Positions 19,103 through 28,767 of a stretch of DNA of 64,000 bases are shown here, in pieces. Position numbers and translations under genes: made by a program. The DNA is from Desulfobacteraceae bacterium (GTDB taxonomy: Bacteria > Desulfobacterota > Desulfobacteria > Desulfobacterales > Desulfosalsimonadaceae), in contig JABZFM010000006.1 in the NCBI GenBank assembly GCA_014237465.1, positions 310,001-374,000 of the forward strand. The letters run 5' to 3'. Position 1 is the stretch's first letter. Every line of letters begins with the position of its first letter. The notes beneath the pieces are model-generated. The model was not told where the DNA came from, ran no database searches, and worked only from the letters and a program-made list of their open reading frames with translations.

Positions 19103-19154
19103 CGGCACCTCAATAACCTGATTGAATATCGGTGATTGAAGTGCCGTTTTTTTT
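19103..19154 (+). terminator. Rho-independent terminator after clpX
   Basis: CGGCAC at 19103 pairs with GTGCCG at 19141-19146. The stem continues inward through CTCAATAACC/GGTGATTGAA with one wobble and one mismatch. It is followed by eight T residues. It separates the tig-clpP-clpX unit from lon, so lon probably has its own promoter in 19155-19270. Confidence 0.9.
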
Positions 19155-19270
19155 GAAATTAAACTTGCCTCCTTTATCTTTAGTGCTTAGTTTTAATTTC
19201 AACTGATTGTCATTATCACAGACACAGACAATAAATTCTTATAATTTAAAAAATAGATTAATTAAATCCT

Positions 19271-21730
19271 ATGATACATATACCAAAAATTTTCAGACCA
19301 GATGATTCGTCAGAAGATGGAAATCAATCACCAATAACACTTCCCCTGTTGCCCTTGCGCGATATTGTTGTGTTCCCGCACATGGTATCCCCTCTTTTCG
19401 TGGGAAGATCAAAATCGATCAATGCCATTTCCGAGGCCATGAATTCCGAAGAAAAATATATTCTTCTCTCCACGCAATCTGATGCAGGAAAGGAAGTCCC
19501 CAAGGAAAATGAAATCAACAGAATCGGAACTGTTGCAAAAGTTCTGCAAATGCTCCGACTTCCTGACGGGACCGTAAAAACAGTTGTTGAAGGAAAACAT
19601 CGTGCCCGTATTGTCTATTTCAAACCAAACGAAAGTTTTTTTGAAGTTAATCTTGAAATAATTGAAGAACCTGAAATCGATAAAAATGAAAAAGAAGCGT
19701 TTTTCAGGAATATCAACGCGCTGCTGAAAGACTACGCGGAACTTAATAAAAATTTTTCAAAAGACACGCTTAAGAACCTTTCCGTTATTACGGATCCGGT
19801 TAAAATGGTATACACCGTTGCCGGTCACTTTTCCTTTAAAACGGCGGCAAACCAGTCTTTGCTGGAAACCGCCGCTATCAGTGAACGCCTCACCCACTTA
19901 ATTGAATTGATTAAACAAGAAATCATTATCATAGAGACCGACAAGCTAATCAAAAGCCGCATTAAAGAACAAATGGAGAAAAGCCAAAAAAACTATTATC
20001 TCAATGAGCAGATGCGCGCCATTAAAAAAGAAATGGGATCCGATGATTCAGAAGCCGATGAATTACAAGATCTTGAAAAACGCATCAAGCAGAAAAAAAT
20101 GTCCAAAGAGGCAAATACAAAAACCAAGCAGGAATTGAAAAAGCTGAAACTGATGACGCCCATGTCGGCGGAAGCAACTGTTGTAAGAAATTATATCGAC
20201 TGGCTGATCAGCCTTCCCTGGAACAAAAAAAGCAAAGTCACCAAAGATATTGAAAAGGCGCAAAAAATCCTGGATGAGGACCACTACGGTCTCAAAAAAC
20301 CCAAGGAACGTATCCTTGAATACCTTGCCGTTCAAACCCTGGTAAAGAAACTGCGTGGACCGATCCTCTGCCTGGTCGGCCCTCCGGGGGTCGGTAAGAC
20401 GTCTCTGGCTAAATCCGTTTCAAGGGCCACCGGTCGAAAATTCGTCAGACTATCTCTGGGCGGGGTCCGGGATGAAGCTGAAATCCGGGGGCATCGTCGG
20501 ACCTATATCGGCGCCATGCCCGGTAAAATTATCCAGTCTTTAAAAAAAGTCAACGTCAACAACCCGGTTTTTTGCCTGGATGAAATTGATAAAATGAGCA
20601 TGGATTTCAGGGGCGATCCGTCTGCCGCACTTTTAGAGGTGCTCGACCCGGAACAGAACTACGGCTTTAATGACCATTACCTTGATGTGGAGTATGATCT
20701 GTCGGATATCATGTTTATCACCACTGCCAATACGCTGCCGGATATCCCGCTGCCGCTTCAGGACCGGATGGAAATCATCCGTCTTTCCGGGTACACGGAA
20801 GTTGAGAAATACCATATTGCCAGGGATTTTCTGGTACCGAAACAGATTAAACAAAACGGGTTAAAAAAGGATAAGGTCATATTTTCCAAAAATGCGATTT
20901 ATGCCATTATTCGGGGCTATACCCGTGAAGCCGGCGTGCGGAACATGGAACGGGAAATTGCCTCCATCTGTCGAAAAGTCGCAAAAAACCTGCTCAAAAA
21001 CAAAAAAAATATCAAGAGCAAGGTCACCACTATTTCCTCAAAATCCGTTGAAAAATATCTGGGACCGGGACGAAGCCGCTTCGGCCTGGTGGAAAAAGAA
21101 AATCAGGTCGGTATTGTCACAGGCTTAGCCTGGACACAGTTCGGCGGAGAACTCCTCAGTGTGGAAACGGTAACCATGCCCGGCAAAGGGAACTTCACCG
21201 TATCCGGAAAGCTGGGGGACGTGATGAAAGAGTCCGCGAAAGCCGCCATCAGCTATGTGCGGTCTCGATCCGGGCAGTTCAATATTGATCAGCTGTTTCA
21301 TGAAAAAACAGACATTCATATTCATATTCCGGAAGGTGCGATTCCAAAAGACGGCCCGTCCGCCGGGATTGCCATGTGCACGGCCATCATCTCGGCACTC
21401 ACCCATCTTCCGATAGACCGGGATGTGGCAATGACCGGAGAGATAACCCTCCGTGGCCGGGTCCTTCCCATCGGCGGTTTGAAGGAAAAGATTCTGGCAG
21501 CCCATCGGGGCGGTATTAAAAAAGTATTGATCCCCAAGGAAAACGAGCGGGATATCAGTGATATTCCTGCCAGTGTGGTCAAACATCTGACCATCATTGC
21601 TGTGGAACATATGGATGAAGTCGTTAAGCATTCAATCGTTGAGAGCGACGGCAAACCGCTGTACAATCTTACCCATAAATTCGAAAAGGAACAACTGGAT
21701 GACTCTGATATCGTGGTTGCCGATGTTTAA
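19271..21730 (+). CDS. lon: Lon protease (LonA type)
   Basis: This 819-residue ATP-dependent serine protease degrades misfolded and regulatory proteins in the cytoplasm. In order it has the N-terminal LON substrate-binding domain (about 20-215, [16 protein letters not shown]), a coiled coil (about 225-300), the AAA+ domain with Walker A GPPGVGKT at 370-377, and the S16 peptidase domain. The catalytic dyad is Ser697 in [11 protein letters not shown] and Lys740 in GGLKEK. The length is normal. It ends the protease cluster and is separated from clpX by a terminator. Its canonical S16 motifs serve as the reference for the Lon-like peptidase encoded at 29365-31050. Confidence 0.97.
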   Translation: MIHIPKIFRPDDSSEDGNQSPITLPLLPLRDIVVFPHMVSPLFVGRSKSINAISEAMNSEEKYILLSTQSDAGKEVPKENEINRIGTVAKVLQMLRLPDGTVKTVVEGKHRARIVYFKPNESFFEVNLEIIEEPEIDKNEKEAFFRNINALLKDYAELNKNFSKDTLKNLSVITDPVKMVYTVAGHFSFKTAANQSLLETAAISERLTHLIELIKQEIIIIETDKLIKSRIKEQMEKSQKNYYLNEQMRAIKKEMGSDDSEADELQDLEKRIKQKKMSKEANTKTKQELKKLKLMTPMSAEATVVRNYIDWLISLPWNKKSKVTKDIEKAQKILDEDHYGLKKPKERILEYLAVQTLVKKLRGPILCLVGPPGVGKTSLAKSVSRATGRKFVRLSLGGVRDEAEIRGHRRTYIGAMPGKIIQSLKKVNVNNPVFCLDEIDKMSMDFRGDPSAALLEVLDPEQNYGFNDHYLDVEYDLSDIMFITTANTLPDIPLPLQDRMEIIRLSGYTEVEKYHIARDFLVPKQIKQNGLKKDKVIFSKNAIYAIIRGYTREAGVRNMEREIASICRKVAKNLLKNKKNIKSKVTTISSKSVEKYLGPGRSRFGLVEKENQVGIVTGLAWTQFGGELLSVETVTMPGKGNFTVSGKLGDVMKESAKAAISYVRSRSGQFNIDQLFHEKTDIHIHIPEGAIPKDGPSAGIAMCTAIISALTHLPIDRDVAMTGEITLRGRVLPIGGLKEKILAAHRGGIKKVLIPKENERDISDIPASVVKHLTIIAVEHMDEVVKHSIVESDGKPLYNLTHKFEKEQLDDSDIVVADV

Positions 21731-21905
21731 ATGCAACTCAAACAGCGCTATCGGAGCTTTTTCACCATTTGCGGAAAATACGCGCTTTCAAAGAATGCAA
21801 CATTATATAAATATTTTAAAATCAATTAGTTATTCAGAACTAATTTACAAAATATGAACAACTGAATTTAAGATAAATTTTTTGAAAACCATCTATAATT
21901 TTATC

Positions 21906-21934
21906 TTGACATAAAAAAACTTTATTGTTAATTT
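21906..21934 (+). promoter_or_regulatory. Candidate sigma-70-type promoter of the tRNA-Val/tRNA-Asp pair
   Basis: A perfect TTGACA at 21906-21911 is followed after 17 bases by TAATTT at 21929-21934. Transcription would begin near 21941, about 22 bases before the tRNA-Val gene. Confidence 0.55.
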
Positions 21935-21962
21935 TCGATTTCTATTGACGATGCAAACTTAA

Positions 21963-22038
21963 GGGCGGGTAGCTCAGTTGGGAGAGCATCGGCCTTACAA
22001 GCCGAGGGTCACAGGTTCAAGCCCTGTTCCGCCTACCA
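21963..22038 (+). tRNA. tRNA-Val (anticodon TAC)
   Basis: The acceptor arm is GGGCGGG/TCCGCCT with terminal G-U pairs. The anticodon arm TCGGC-CTTACAA-GCCGA gives TAC. GGTTCAAGCC forms the T loop and CCA is encoded. It lies 16 bases before tRNA-Asp. Confidence 0.94.
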
Positions 22039-22054
22039 CCCTTTTTTTATTTAT

Positions 22055-22132
<78 letters not shown>

Positions 22133-22143
22133 TAAAAAATCAA

Positions 22144-22177
22144 GGGGTTAGCTGATTTCAGCTAACCCCATTTTTTT
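22144..22177. terminator. Terminator between tRNA-Asp and the integrase gene
   Basis: GGGGTTAGCT at 22144-22153 and AGCTAACCCC at 22160-22169 form a perfect 10-bp stem with a six-base loop, followed by A and seven T on the plus strand. It ends tRNA transcription. On the minus strand it lies just past the integrase stop, although the T run there is poor. Confidence 0.85.
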
Positions 22178-22204
22178 GTCACTGAGTGAAAAACTGAGTG
22201 AAAT

Positions 22205-23260
22205 TTATGAAATCTTTTCTACTTTTTCTAACTCTAAAAGTGCCATCGCATCCATAGTGTCTGAATAATTTCCTTCAACATATATCTCTGTTGTGCTTTG
22301 ACGTCGATGACGCAGCACCTGCTGTACTTTTTTAAGCCCAACTTTTTGTAAATCATTTAAATACTTCGCAACTGTATGCCGAATATCATGATATCCAAAA
22401 GACTCCACTTCGGCTTTTTTGCAAAGGGCACTTAAGGTCTTTCTTCTTTCAGTGAAAGGTTTTCCATAATACTTAGACTTGGTATTCATGTGGCAAAATA
22501 CATATGGACTTTTGGGATTTCGGTTTTTCCACTGCCACATGAGAAGTTTGTAAAGATCATCGTTCATCCACAGTTTTTCATATACCATTTCACTTCTCCG
22601 GTTCTTTTTCGTCCCGAGCCGGACCCACCTTTCCTCAAAGTTTACATCCTCAGCCCATGTCCATCTTAAAACTTCACTTTTCCTTGCTCCCGTGTGCCAA
22701 TACGAACCTATTAAAACTCGGTCATGACCTTTAGCTGCTAACATCACTTTTAAAATATCCTGAATTGGAATCAGTCTTCTGGGCTCTTTGGTATGCGGTT
22801 TCTTTTTTATCGGTGCTGTGGGGTCATACATAATGCCATACATCTCTTGAACCCAGCTGTAGAATGCCTTTATGTTTTTCCTGTCTTTGTTGGCGGCATT
22901 ATTGCTCTGTTTTCTTGCTCTTTCATTAATAAAATCGAGAATTGTTGTAGGTTCAATATTCTTAATACCTACATCGCCCACAAACTGATAAAATCTTTCG
23001 AGACAGTATTTTTTTTCACCAAATGTTTTTTTATCAAAATTTACCTTGCAGTCCGCCAGATAATTCTGAAAAAGGCTCCATAATGATAATTCTTCATCTA
23101 TTGAAGAAGATTTCTTTTGGGATTGCTTCGGATTTGCTTTTTCTTCTTTTATCCACTGCCTTGCTTCGTCTTTGTACTTGAAAAACCCTTGAGCCCTTAT
23201 TCTCTCCCCCTTTAACATGAACTCGGCTCGCCAGCCCCATTTGGTTTTCCAGATAGCCAT
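22205..23260 (-). CDS. Site-specific tyrosine recombinase (integrase)
   Basis: This 351-residue phage-type integrase would catalyse recombination between the element and the tRNA-Asp attachment site. The N-terminal part (MAIWKTKWGWRAEFMLKGER, then FKYKDEARQWIKEEK) resembles an arm-site-binding domain. A SAM-like core-binding domain spans about 60-155. The catalytic domain follows with Arg in GARKSEVLRWTW (about 192), HDIRHT (His291 and Arg294) and the nucleophile Tyr in TEIYVEG (about 326). It lies next to the tRNA and overlaps the excisionase-like gene by 167 bases. The start has a GGGGTG-like site upstream. Confidence 0.93.
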   Translation of the reverse strand: MAIWKTKWGWRAEFMLKGERIRAQGFFKYKDEARQWIKEEKANPKQSQKKSSSIDEELSLWSLFQNYLADCKVNFDKKTFGEKKYCLERFYQFVGDVGIKNIEPTTILDFINERARKQSNNAANKDRKNIKAFYSWVQEMYGIMYDPTAPIKKKPHTKEPRRLIPIQDILKVMLAAKGHDRVLIGSYWHTGARKSEVLRWTWAEDVNFEERWVRLGTKKNRRSEMVYEKLWMNDDLYKLLMWQWKNRNPKSPYVFCHMNTKSKYYGKPFTERRKTLSALCKKAEVESFGYHDIRHTVAKYLNDLQKVGLKKVQQVLRHRRQSTTEIYVEGNYSDTMDAMALLELEKVEKIS

Positions 23261-23408
23261 ACAACACCCCCCTTGTGGTTCTCCAGGATCCTCCCACTTT
23301 TGCAGCTGGAAGTATTCCTTTACGCATCAAAGCCCTTATTGTGTCAGCACTAAGCGACAGTTCCTTTGCCACTTGTTCGGGTGAAAGTATAGTGTTTTCG
23401 TTCTGCAT
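23094..23408 (-). CDS. Excisionase-like small HTH protein
   Basis: The 104-residue product begins with a MerR/excisionase-type winged helix (residues 8-55: LSPEQVAKELSLSADTIRALMRKGILPAAKVGGSWRT read in segments), the fold of Xis factors that direct integrase towards excision. After residue 55 it continues as a very Lys/Arg-rich tail that overlaps the integrase start in another frame. Whether the full tail is used is unclear. A directionality factor for the adjoining integrase is the natural reading of the context. Confidence 0.75.
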   Translation of the reverse strand: MQNENTILSPEQVAKELSLSADTIRALMRKGILPAAKVGGSWRTTRGVLYGYLENQMGLASRVHVKGGENKGSRVFQVQRRSKAVDKRRKSKSEAIPKEIFFNR

Positions 23409-23519
23409 GAGTCAATAAATATGCTCTTTTTTAAATCAATTCTTTAGCATAAAAATAAATAATAGGCTTCTCGCTTCAAGTAACAAATTCTTTGGATTAA
23501 ATTGCCGGCATGATTGCTC

Positions 23520-24548
23520 CTAATTTTTTTTCAGCCCCACTTTATTTGAATTTGCTTTGCCTATCCATACCTGTCTCACTAAACACTCTTGTTCGCAGAA
23601 AGGCATAATAGCTGGGATTTGGCAGCCATAGCCAGAGTAATGTTTGTTGTATGCGCAAGTAGCCTGCGAAACTATCTCCGGCTCAATAATTACTCCTTTG
23701 CCGTTTGTGGGCTTATTTTTTTGAGCCCAGACTTTTAATGCCGCCACAGCCAAGTCTAAGGGTAGCCCTATTCTTTTAAGATGGATCGCAAGCCGGAAGC
23801 AGCTGACCCGCTGGTATTGAGTCACTCCATCCTGAAGCATTTTTTGTGCGCATATGGGCAGAGTGTGTGACTTGTTACTGGGTTTGTTTGTTTGATTTAT
23901 AATTTTGGATGTATCTTGGGTTGATATTTCATTTATTTCAATGATGTCATCTAAATCTTTTTCGTTGTGTCGTTTGATAGATTCGAGAAAGTCCCATTGG
24001 TTTAGATAGGGTTTAAAGGTTGTTGGATCAATGAAGACTGTCCGTTCTTTAGGCACAAGTCCGCCAAATAATGGGGCGTTGATATAATTGCCGTACTTGA
24101 CTGACGTTCTTAATTGATCGTGTTTCGGGAAAAATTCTGTGTTTGGTTGTTCTATTTCTTCAAGGAAATAACGAATGATCATTCTTGCTTTATATGCCAA
24201 GACACCTGGTTCATCGAAAAATATCCATACATGATATCCTTTTGATTTGCTTCGTTCGATGTAGGCTTCAATTTCATAATGTTTTGTCGTTTCTTGATAT
24301 TGAAATGGTGCAAGGCGGTTATTGTTGTCAAAGTCGACTGCGATGGCTCTTATTTTATCCTTGTTAAGTAAATATACGCCATATGGCTGTTTACCCATTA
24401 AATGATCATAAATAACTTTATCTGTGACCGGCTCTTTGATTTGTCTGGGTTGTCCGGTTTTTGGATCATATGTTCCATAAACTTCCAGAAGTCCTGTAAA
24501 AAAGGTTTTGAAGATATTTATTTTTTGTAATGTGGTCCTTTTGTGCAT
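23520..24548 (-). CDS. Archaeo-eukaryotic primase-like protein (AEP, TOTE-type)
   Basis: The 342-residue protein has the AEP catalytic pattern: acidic motif VDFD at 71-74, SKGYHVWIFF at about 102-111 and a late YGNYINAPLF motif near 175. This order matches the AEP domain of TOTE conflict systems and plasmid primases. A helical C-terminal region follows (about 240-300), then a Cys-rich tail (YGCQIPAIMPFCEQEC) that may bind zinc or an Fe-S cluster. The likely role is primer synthesis for the element. Because TOTE-type AEPs also occur in defence modules, a conflict role cannot be excluded. It lies downstream of the conjugation-like cluster and could be its last gene. Confidence 0.75.
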   Translation of the reverse strand: MHKRTTLQKINIFKTFFTGLLEVYGTYDPKTGQPRQIKEPVTDKVIYDHLMGKQPYGVYLLNKDKIRAIAVDFDNNNRLAPFQYQETTKHYEIEAYIERSKSKGYHVWIFFDEPGVLAYKARMIIRYFLEEIEQPNTEFFPKHDQLRTSVKYGNYINAPLFGGLVPKERTVFIDPTTFKPYLNQWDFLESIKRHNEKDLDDIIEINEISTQDTSKIINQTNKPSNKSHTLPICAQKMLQDGVTQYQRVSCFRLAIHLKRIGLPLDLAVAALKVWAQKNKPTNGKGVIIEPEIVSQATCAYNKHYSGYGCQIPAIMPFCEQECLVRQVWIGKANSNKVGLKKN

Positions 24549-24661
24549 GCAATCTCAGTATAGCTTTTCATTATTGAAAAAAAATTATAGGCGTCCCCTT
24601 CTCTACTTCGTAAGTAGCAGACATTGATTCATTGTTTCATTTTGCGTGAACTGATTTAAAT

Positions 24662-25273
24662 TTATGCGGTAAGTGAATTGTAGATGAATTGATAAGAATT
24701 GAGTAAGGCTTTAATGAGTTCAGGAAGATGGTTTACCAACTGTGCCGGATAGCAATTTGATAAGTGTTGCGGTAAGAATGCTTTCCAACGGGTAATAATG
24801 ATTCTAGCTATTTGATGTTTTAACACCCAATCGTGTGGATCAATTTTTGTGTTGCACGCCCAATTAATGTATCGCGTTTTTTCGATTTCGATGATTATTA
24901 CTGTTATTTGCCATAAAATATAGTCCCAGCCATCGGCTCCTAATGATAGTGAATCAACGTATGCGGTATCTAATCCATTTGTTTGTGGGTATTTATATTT
25001 TTTTTCTAGTAAGGTGATAATTTCTGCTTTTGCTTGAGGGTCTGTCAATTTTTTGGGCAACCGGATTCCGTTTTGATAGATGTGCTGTAAGAATTTTCCG
25101 GTAATCTCAATGAATTGTTTGAATTTTATGGGGGTATTTTTATTAAATATGAAGTTTTCAGCAGCGTTTTGAATCGGGGTGTCGATTTGTTGTCCTATAA
25201 GCTCTATATCCAGACGGTGCAGTATTTCCTGTAAAATTATTTCGGCATTTTTTTTTGTTTTAAAATTCGTCAT
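24662..25273 (-). CDS. Repeated-domain protein, copy 1 (diverged)
   Basis: I do not recognise a named family. The start at 25273 (MTNFKTKKNAEIIL) is preferred over an in-frame Met at 25354 because it overlaps the upstream ATPase gene by only 14 bases; it gives 203 residues. The protein is helical. Its central GADGWDYILWQIT and its end (LPELIKALLNSYQFIYNSL) align with the same landmarks in the products of 28768-29346 and 29365-31050, where they read TNGGLRVVLDIIAD and YQELIQSYVSAL. The N-terminal IELIGQQIDTPIQNA likewise parallels ERIIAQRIGIPHDEA. It therefore appears to be the most diverged of four copies of one domain in this cluster. Confidence 0.65.
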   Translation of the reverse strand: MTNFKTKKNAEIILQEILHRLDIELIGQQIDTPIQNAAENFIFNKNTPIKFKQFIEITGKFLQHIYQNGIRLPKKLTDPQAKAEIITLLEKKYKYPQTNGLDTAYVDSLSLGADGWDYILWQITVIIIEIEKTRYINWACNTKIDPHDWVLKHQIARIIITRWKAFLPQHLSNCYPAQLVNHLPELIKALLNSYQFIYNSLTA

Positions 25274-27740
25274 ACTTAAATTCTTTGATTTCGCCTGATG
25301 CATCTTTTGATGTGAATGGGGTGAGCGGCGTGATGGGTTTGGCCCATCTGTCATTTGAGCACCGGAGTTGTTTTTTGACTTCGTGTGTCGGGCGATAATA
25401 TTTTTTTCGGGATTCGGAAATGATTTTATCCCGAAAATGTTTTTTAGGGATTTTGAGCGGTGGACGGGTTTTGAACCTGACGATTTCAGTCCCGATCCGA
25501 GCGATGGCTTCGCCTTTCTCTAAAATAATGATGTCTTCTAGTTTTACCTTTTTTTGAAGATCTTTGATCAAGTAATTGGCGTCGCGACTGTCTACATTGA
25601 AAATGATGGTTGATCCTACGCTTGAAAATGCGTCTGTTTTTCTTTTTCCAAATTGGCTCATGTATTGATGGGCCAAACTTAAACTGACGCCGTATTTACG
25701 TGTTTCTGCAATGAGTTCTTCGAGGCTATCCGTTGTGAATCTGTGTGCTTCATCACAATGAATGTGAAACTGTTTTCTTTTGGCAATAGGTATATTACTG
25801 CGACTTAAAGCTGTTAAGTGAAGTAAAGATAGGATGAAGCAGCCAAGAATGCTTCTTGCCATCGGTCCTATTGTTGAGAGATTGATCAATAGGATCATTC
25901 CTTTATCCATGATTTGTCGGAAATTAAATAAGCTGTCAGGTTGAGAAAGCATCAATGAAACTGTGTTTGACACCAATAGTTTGCTGAGTTTGTTTTTTGG
26001 CGGCCCCAAATCGTCTTTGCCATACCTATGATAATCGTGAAGCCAGAATCGGCGTACTGTCTCGTTCTCTACAACTTGCAATATTTGTTTTCTAAGCTTT
26101 TTACCGTCCTCAGATTCTGATTTGTTTTGTAATAAATTTGCGATGTCAAAAAACGTTCCTTTTGGCAGATGAATTAATGAATAAATCATATTTCGAAATA
26201 AATGTTCTAATCGATCTCCCCATCCTGTTGGAGACACAAAGCTTTGTATGGCTTGTACAATGACATCGGCTGTTCTGCCGATGTCTTGTCCGGGTATTCG
26301 TTTAAGAGGATTCCATATTGGTACCCAGTTTGGATCTCCTGGATTTAAATAAATGGTTCTTTCAATATGACGTTCTGGAATGAGGCATAGTAAGCGCTCT
26401 ATTAAGTCTCCATGAGGATCAAACACGGCCACTCCTTCCTCTTGTTCTATGTCGCTGAGAATGATGTGTTCTTCCGTTGTGCTTTTCCCCATGTCGGGAC
26501 GACCGATGATGTGAGTGTGTCTTTTCCGAATAGGTTTGGGCAAGCATACTCGAATTGATTCGCCGGCATATTCGCAGTTTCCGATCCATGTGCCCGTTGT
26601 TATGTCCTGTTCTCGGACTGGTAATGTTTCTAATAGCTCAATTGAAGTCTGGTATACATCAAATGAATTGGCTGGCGGCAAATGAATGAGGCCAGTTAGT
26701 TCCTGAGAATTTAACAAAAAACCTGGTCTGTAAGTGATGCCTTTCAAAAACATTTTTTCAAATTGGGACGGATTGATAATCTGAGCATAATCATTATTAT
26801 CAAGTGACCTTAATGGACGACCTCCATGCTGAAACATTCCAGCGAATGTTGACAATGCGTCCAAATAGGGCTCGCTCTTTTCTTCTTCACAGATAATACC
26901 CAAGCGAAAAACAGCTACATAAAAGGGTTTATCGTTATGGGCTTTGTTTTCGACGTCCCATGCCATTTGGTGAAGGTCTCCTGATGGGGCCTGTTGGGGA
27001 AAGCGTTGGGGGATGTGGTTTTGCCCGTGTTGTTTTCTGATGAATTCTAAGTCTAAAAGTTTTTGAACATTTCGGTGCCAGTTATGGTTTGGGGATACGG
27101 GTTGATATATGATCTGATAAATCCCGGCACTTGGTGCATGAATAGCGTTTAGAACAGATATTAACGGTATTAGAGGTGAGGTACGGAGTTCATCCGGACG
27201 AGTTAATAAGTGAGAATAAGGGGGTGATGGGAAGAATTCTCTAAAATGCAAAGCCCCCCAAAATTGGTCGAACGTGCTGGGCATCCCATCTTTTTGTTTT
27301 GTGAGCTCGCAATGTTGAAATGTTCCGCGAAATGCTGCTGACAAAATTGGGACATCAAATTTATGGCAAAAAAATGATAAAATTATTTTTTCATTATTGC
27401 CAATAATTTGAAATATTCCACGATGCGACATCATTTGTTGTTGTTTAATGAAATGCTCTGACTGATTCCAATCAAATTCTTGGTCAGGCGAAATCCAGAC
27501 CTGAAATCTATTTAAATCTTCATCAGATGTAATTTGATCTGGGATCGAAAGGGGTTGATCATTAATACCTAATTGTTCGGGAGACCGCCATAAAGGTGTA
27601 AAGTATGGTTCAAGATGTACAGGATGATTCGATATGTCTGAATTACATCCTTTAACAACCTCTTTTTGGATCATATTCTTCGACATAGCAGCAATGATAT
27701 GCGGCTTTGCTTGAACAATTAACGCTTTTTCGATGGACAT
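25260..27740 (-). CDS. VirD4/TraG-like coupling ATPase (DUF87/TraM-recognition type)
   Basis: The 826-residue protein carries a RecA-like ATPase domain of the FtsK-HerA-VirD4 group. Walker A GRPDMGKS lies at 413-420, VAVFDPHGDLIERLL follows, Walker B HIHCDEAHRF is near 660, and an arginine/sensor region LAHQYMSQ comes next. VAVFDPHGDL and YLNPGDP are typical of type IV coupling proteins that recruit DNA substrates. The first 400 residues are a separate alpha/beta region without clear membrane helices, unlike classical VirD4, so it may be a soluble coupling or DNA-pumping ATPase. The ATG has GGAGGATAG upstream. The gene sits among the repeated-domain genes, so it might serve that system rather than conjugation. 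Confidence 0.8.
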   Translation of the reverse strand: MSIEKALIVQAKPHIIAAMSKNMIQKEVVKGCNSDISNHPVHLEPYFTPLWRSPEQLGINDQPLSIPDQITSDEDLNRFQVWISPDQEFDWNQSEHFIKQQQMMSHRGIFQIIGNNEKIILSFFCHKFDVPILSAAFRGTFQHCELTKQKDGMPSTFDQFWGALHFREFFPSPPYSHLLTRPDELRTSPLIPLISVLNAIHAPSAGIYQIIYQPVSPNHNWHRNVQKLLDLEFIRKQHGQNHIPQRFPQQAPSGDLHQMAWDVENKAHNDKPFYVAVFRLGIICEEEKSEPYLDALSTFAGMFQHGGRPLRSLDNNDYAQIINPSQFEKMFLKGITYRPGFLLNSQELTGLIHLPPANSFDVYQTSIELLETLPVREQDITTGTWIGNCEYAGESIRVCLPKPIRKRHTHIIGRPDMGKSTTEEHIILSDIEQEEGVAVFDPHGDLIERLLCLIPERHIERTIYLNPGDPNWVPIWNPLKRIPGQDIGRTADVIVQAIQSFVSPTGWGDRLEHLFRNMIYSLIHLPKGTFFDIANLLQNKSESEDGKKLRKQILQVVENETVRRFWLHDYHRYGKDDLGPPKNKLSKLLVSNTVSLMLSQPDSLFNFRQIMDKGMILLINLSTIGPMARSILGCFILSLLHLTALSRSNIPIAKRKQFHIHCDEAHRFTTDSLEELIAETRKYGVSLSLAHQYMSQFGKRKTDAFSSVGSTIIFNVDSRDANYLIKDLQKKVKLEDIIILEKGEAIARIGTEIVRFKTRPPLKIPKKHFRDKIISESRKKYYRPTHEVKKQLRCSNDRWAKPITPLTPFTSKDASGEIKEFKYDEF

Positions 27741-27901
27741 AGACTATCCTCCATAGCTTTTTAAAAATGAAGCAGCAGAGAACAGAAAATAGTTTCAGAA
27801 GATATGCCTATCAATCATTTATTTTCTTAAAGAATTGTACAAATATTAGATTAAATGTAATAAAATGAATCAATTATTGAGAGGCCTTTTTAATTAACCT
27901 T

Positions 27902-28111
27902 CTACACCGCAAAAATTCTCGGTCCATTATATTTGGGCTTATTCGGATTGGCCAGGCTACATGTTTTACATTCGGGATTAACTTTTTTTGCTACACATCT
28001 GATGTTTTTTAAATAATCATCATCTGTTTTTTCTGAAGTTGTTTGATCGCAATTGATAGGCATTGACATATAAAATATATTGCCTTCATCATCTTTAAAT
28101 CGAATTGACAT
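27902..28111 (-). CDS. Small hypothetical protein (69 aa)
   Basis: It has an AAAGGAG site upstream of ATG and coding-like composition. It contains CVAKKVNPECKTC, three Cys that could bind a metal, after a beta-rich start (FKDDEGNIFYMSMPI). No family is recognised. It lies within the minus-strand cluster, 66 bases after a repeated-domain gene. Confidence 0.6.
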   Translation of the reverse strand: MSIRFKDDEGNIFYMSMPINCDQTTSEKTDDDYLKNIRCVAKKVNPECKTCSLANPNKPKYNGPRIFAV

Positions 28112-28177
28112 TTCTTGTTAACTCCTTTCAATGTGTTTAAATTATTTTTGTGATTGAGTTAAATTTCTTTTCTTAAT

Positions 28178-28759
28178 TTAGTTCCGGCCCACGATTCTCA
28201 TCCTTTTGATGATCCGGGGATGTTCTTCAAGCACCTTTGTAAAATCTGCTTTTATTCTCGCTGCGCTACCCTCTGTGAGTTCAGAGGGTAAGAGATGACC
28301 GTATTTTGTGAGGTATTCATCTGTTGCGGCCCATTTTTCATCAACAGAAAGTGAATGCCAAAAATAGCCAATTTTGGCTCGGATTTCTGTACCGGCATAT
28401 TCTTCAATCATTTGTTTGGAAAGACTTTTAAGCACCTTGTATAATCCGCCTTGATTTCCTGTTCTTACCATTTCAAATGCTGTTTTTTCCCCATTTGGCC
28501 CATACTCTTTTAATAAGAGCCTAATACACCGTCCCCACTCTATTTTTGGATTTGCTGATTTAAAAGATTTAATTCGTAAAATATTGTTTTCAGTGTGTCG
28601 AAAAAAGTTAGTGAATAAATCTTTATATACTTCCCAATCTTCTATTATGCCTGAATCAATTTGAAATGAATTTAGCGCCTGATCAATACGTGAAGATACC
28701 TGATCCAATGTTATCGATGGATCAATTGATTCAAGAAGCCTGTCAAGTTTGGTTTTCAA
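28178..28759 (-). CDS. Repeated-domain protein, copy 2 (diverged)
   Basis: This is a 193-residue helical protein with a TTG start and an AGGGAAA site upstream; it lies nine bases after its neighbour. The central GNQGGLYKVLKSLSKQ and the end LTEGSAARIKADFTKVLEEH match the positions of NGGLRVVLDIIADGL and PERYARNYQELIQ in the next gene, with similar spacing. This suggests a shared, diverged domain. No catalytic motif is visible, so an adaptor or scaffold role is more likely than an enzyme (inference). Confidence 0.65.
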   Translation of the reverse strand: MKTKLDRLLESIDPSITLDQVSSRIDQALNSFQIDSGIIEDWEVYKDLFTNFFRHTENNILRIKSFKSANPKIEWGRCIRLLLKEYGPNGEKTAFEMVRTGNQGGLYKVLKSLSKQMIEEYAGTEIRAKIGYFWHSLSVDEKWAATDEYLTKYGHLLPSELTEGSAARIKADFTKVLEEHPRIIKRMRIVGRN

Positions 28760-28767
28760 TATTTTCC

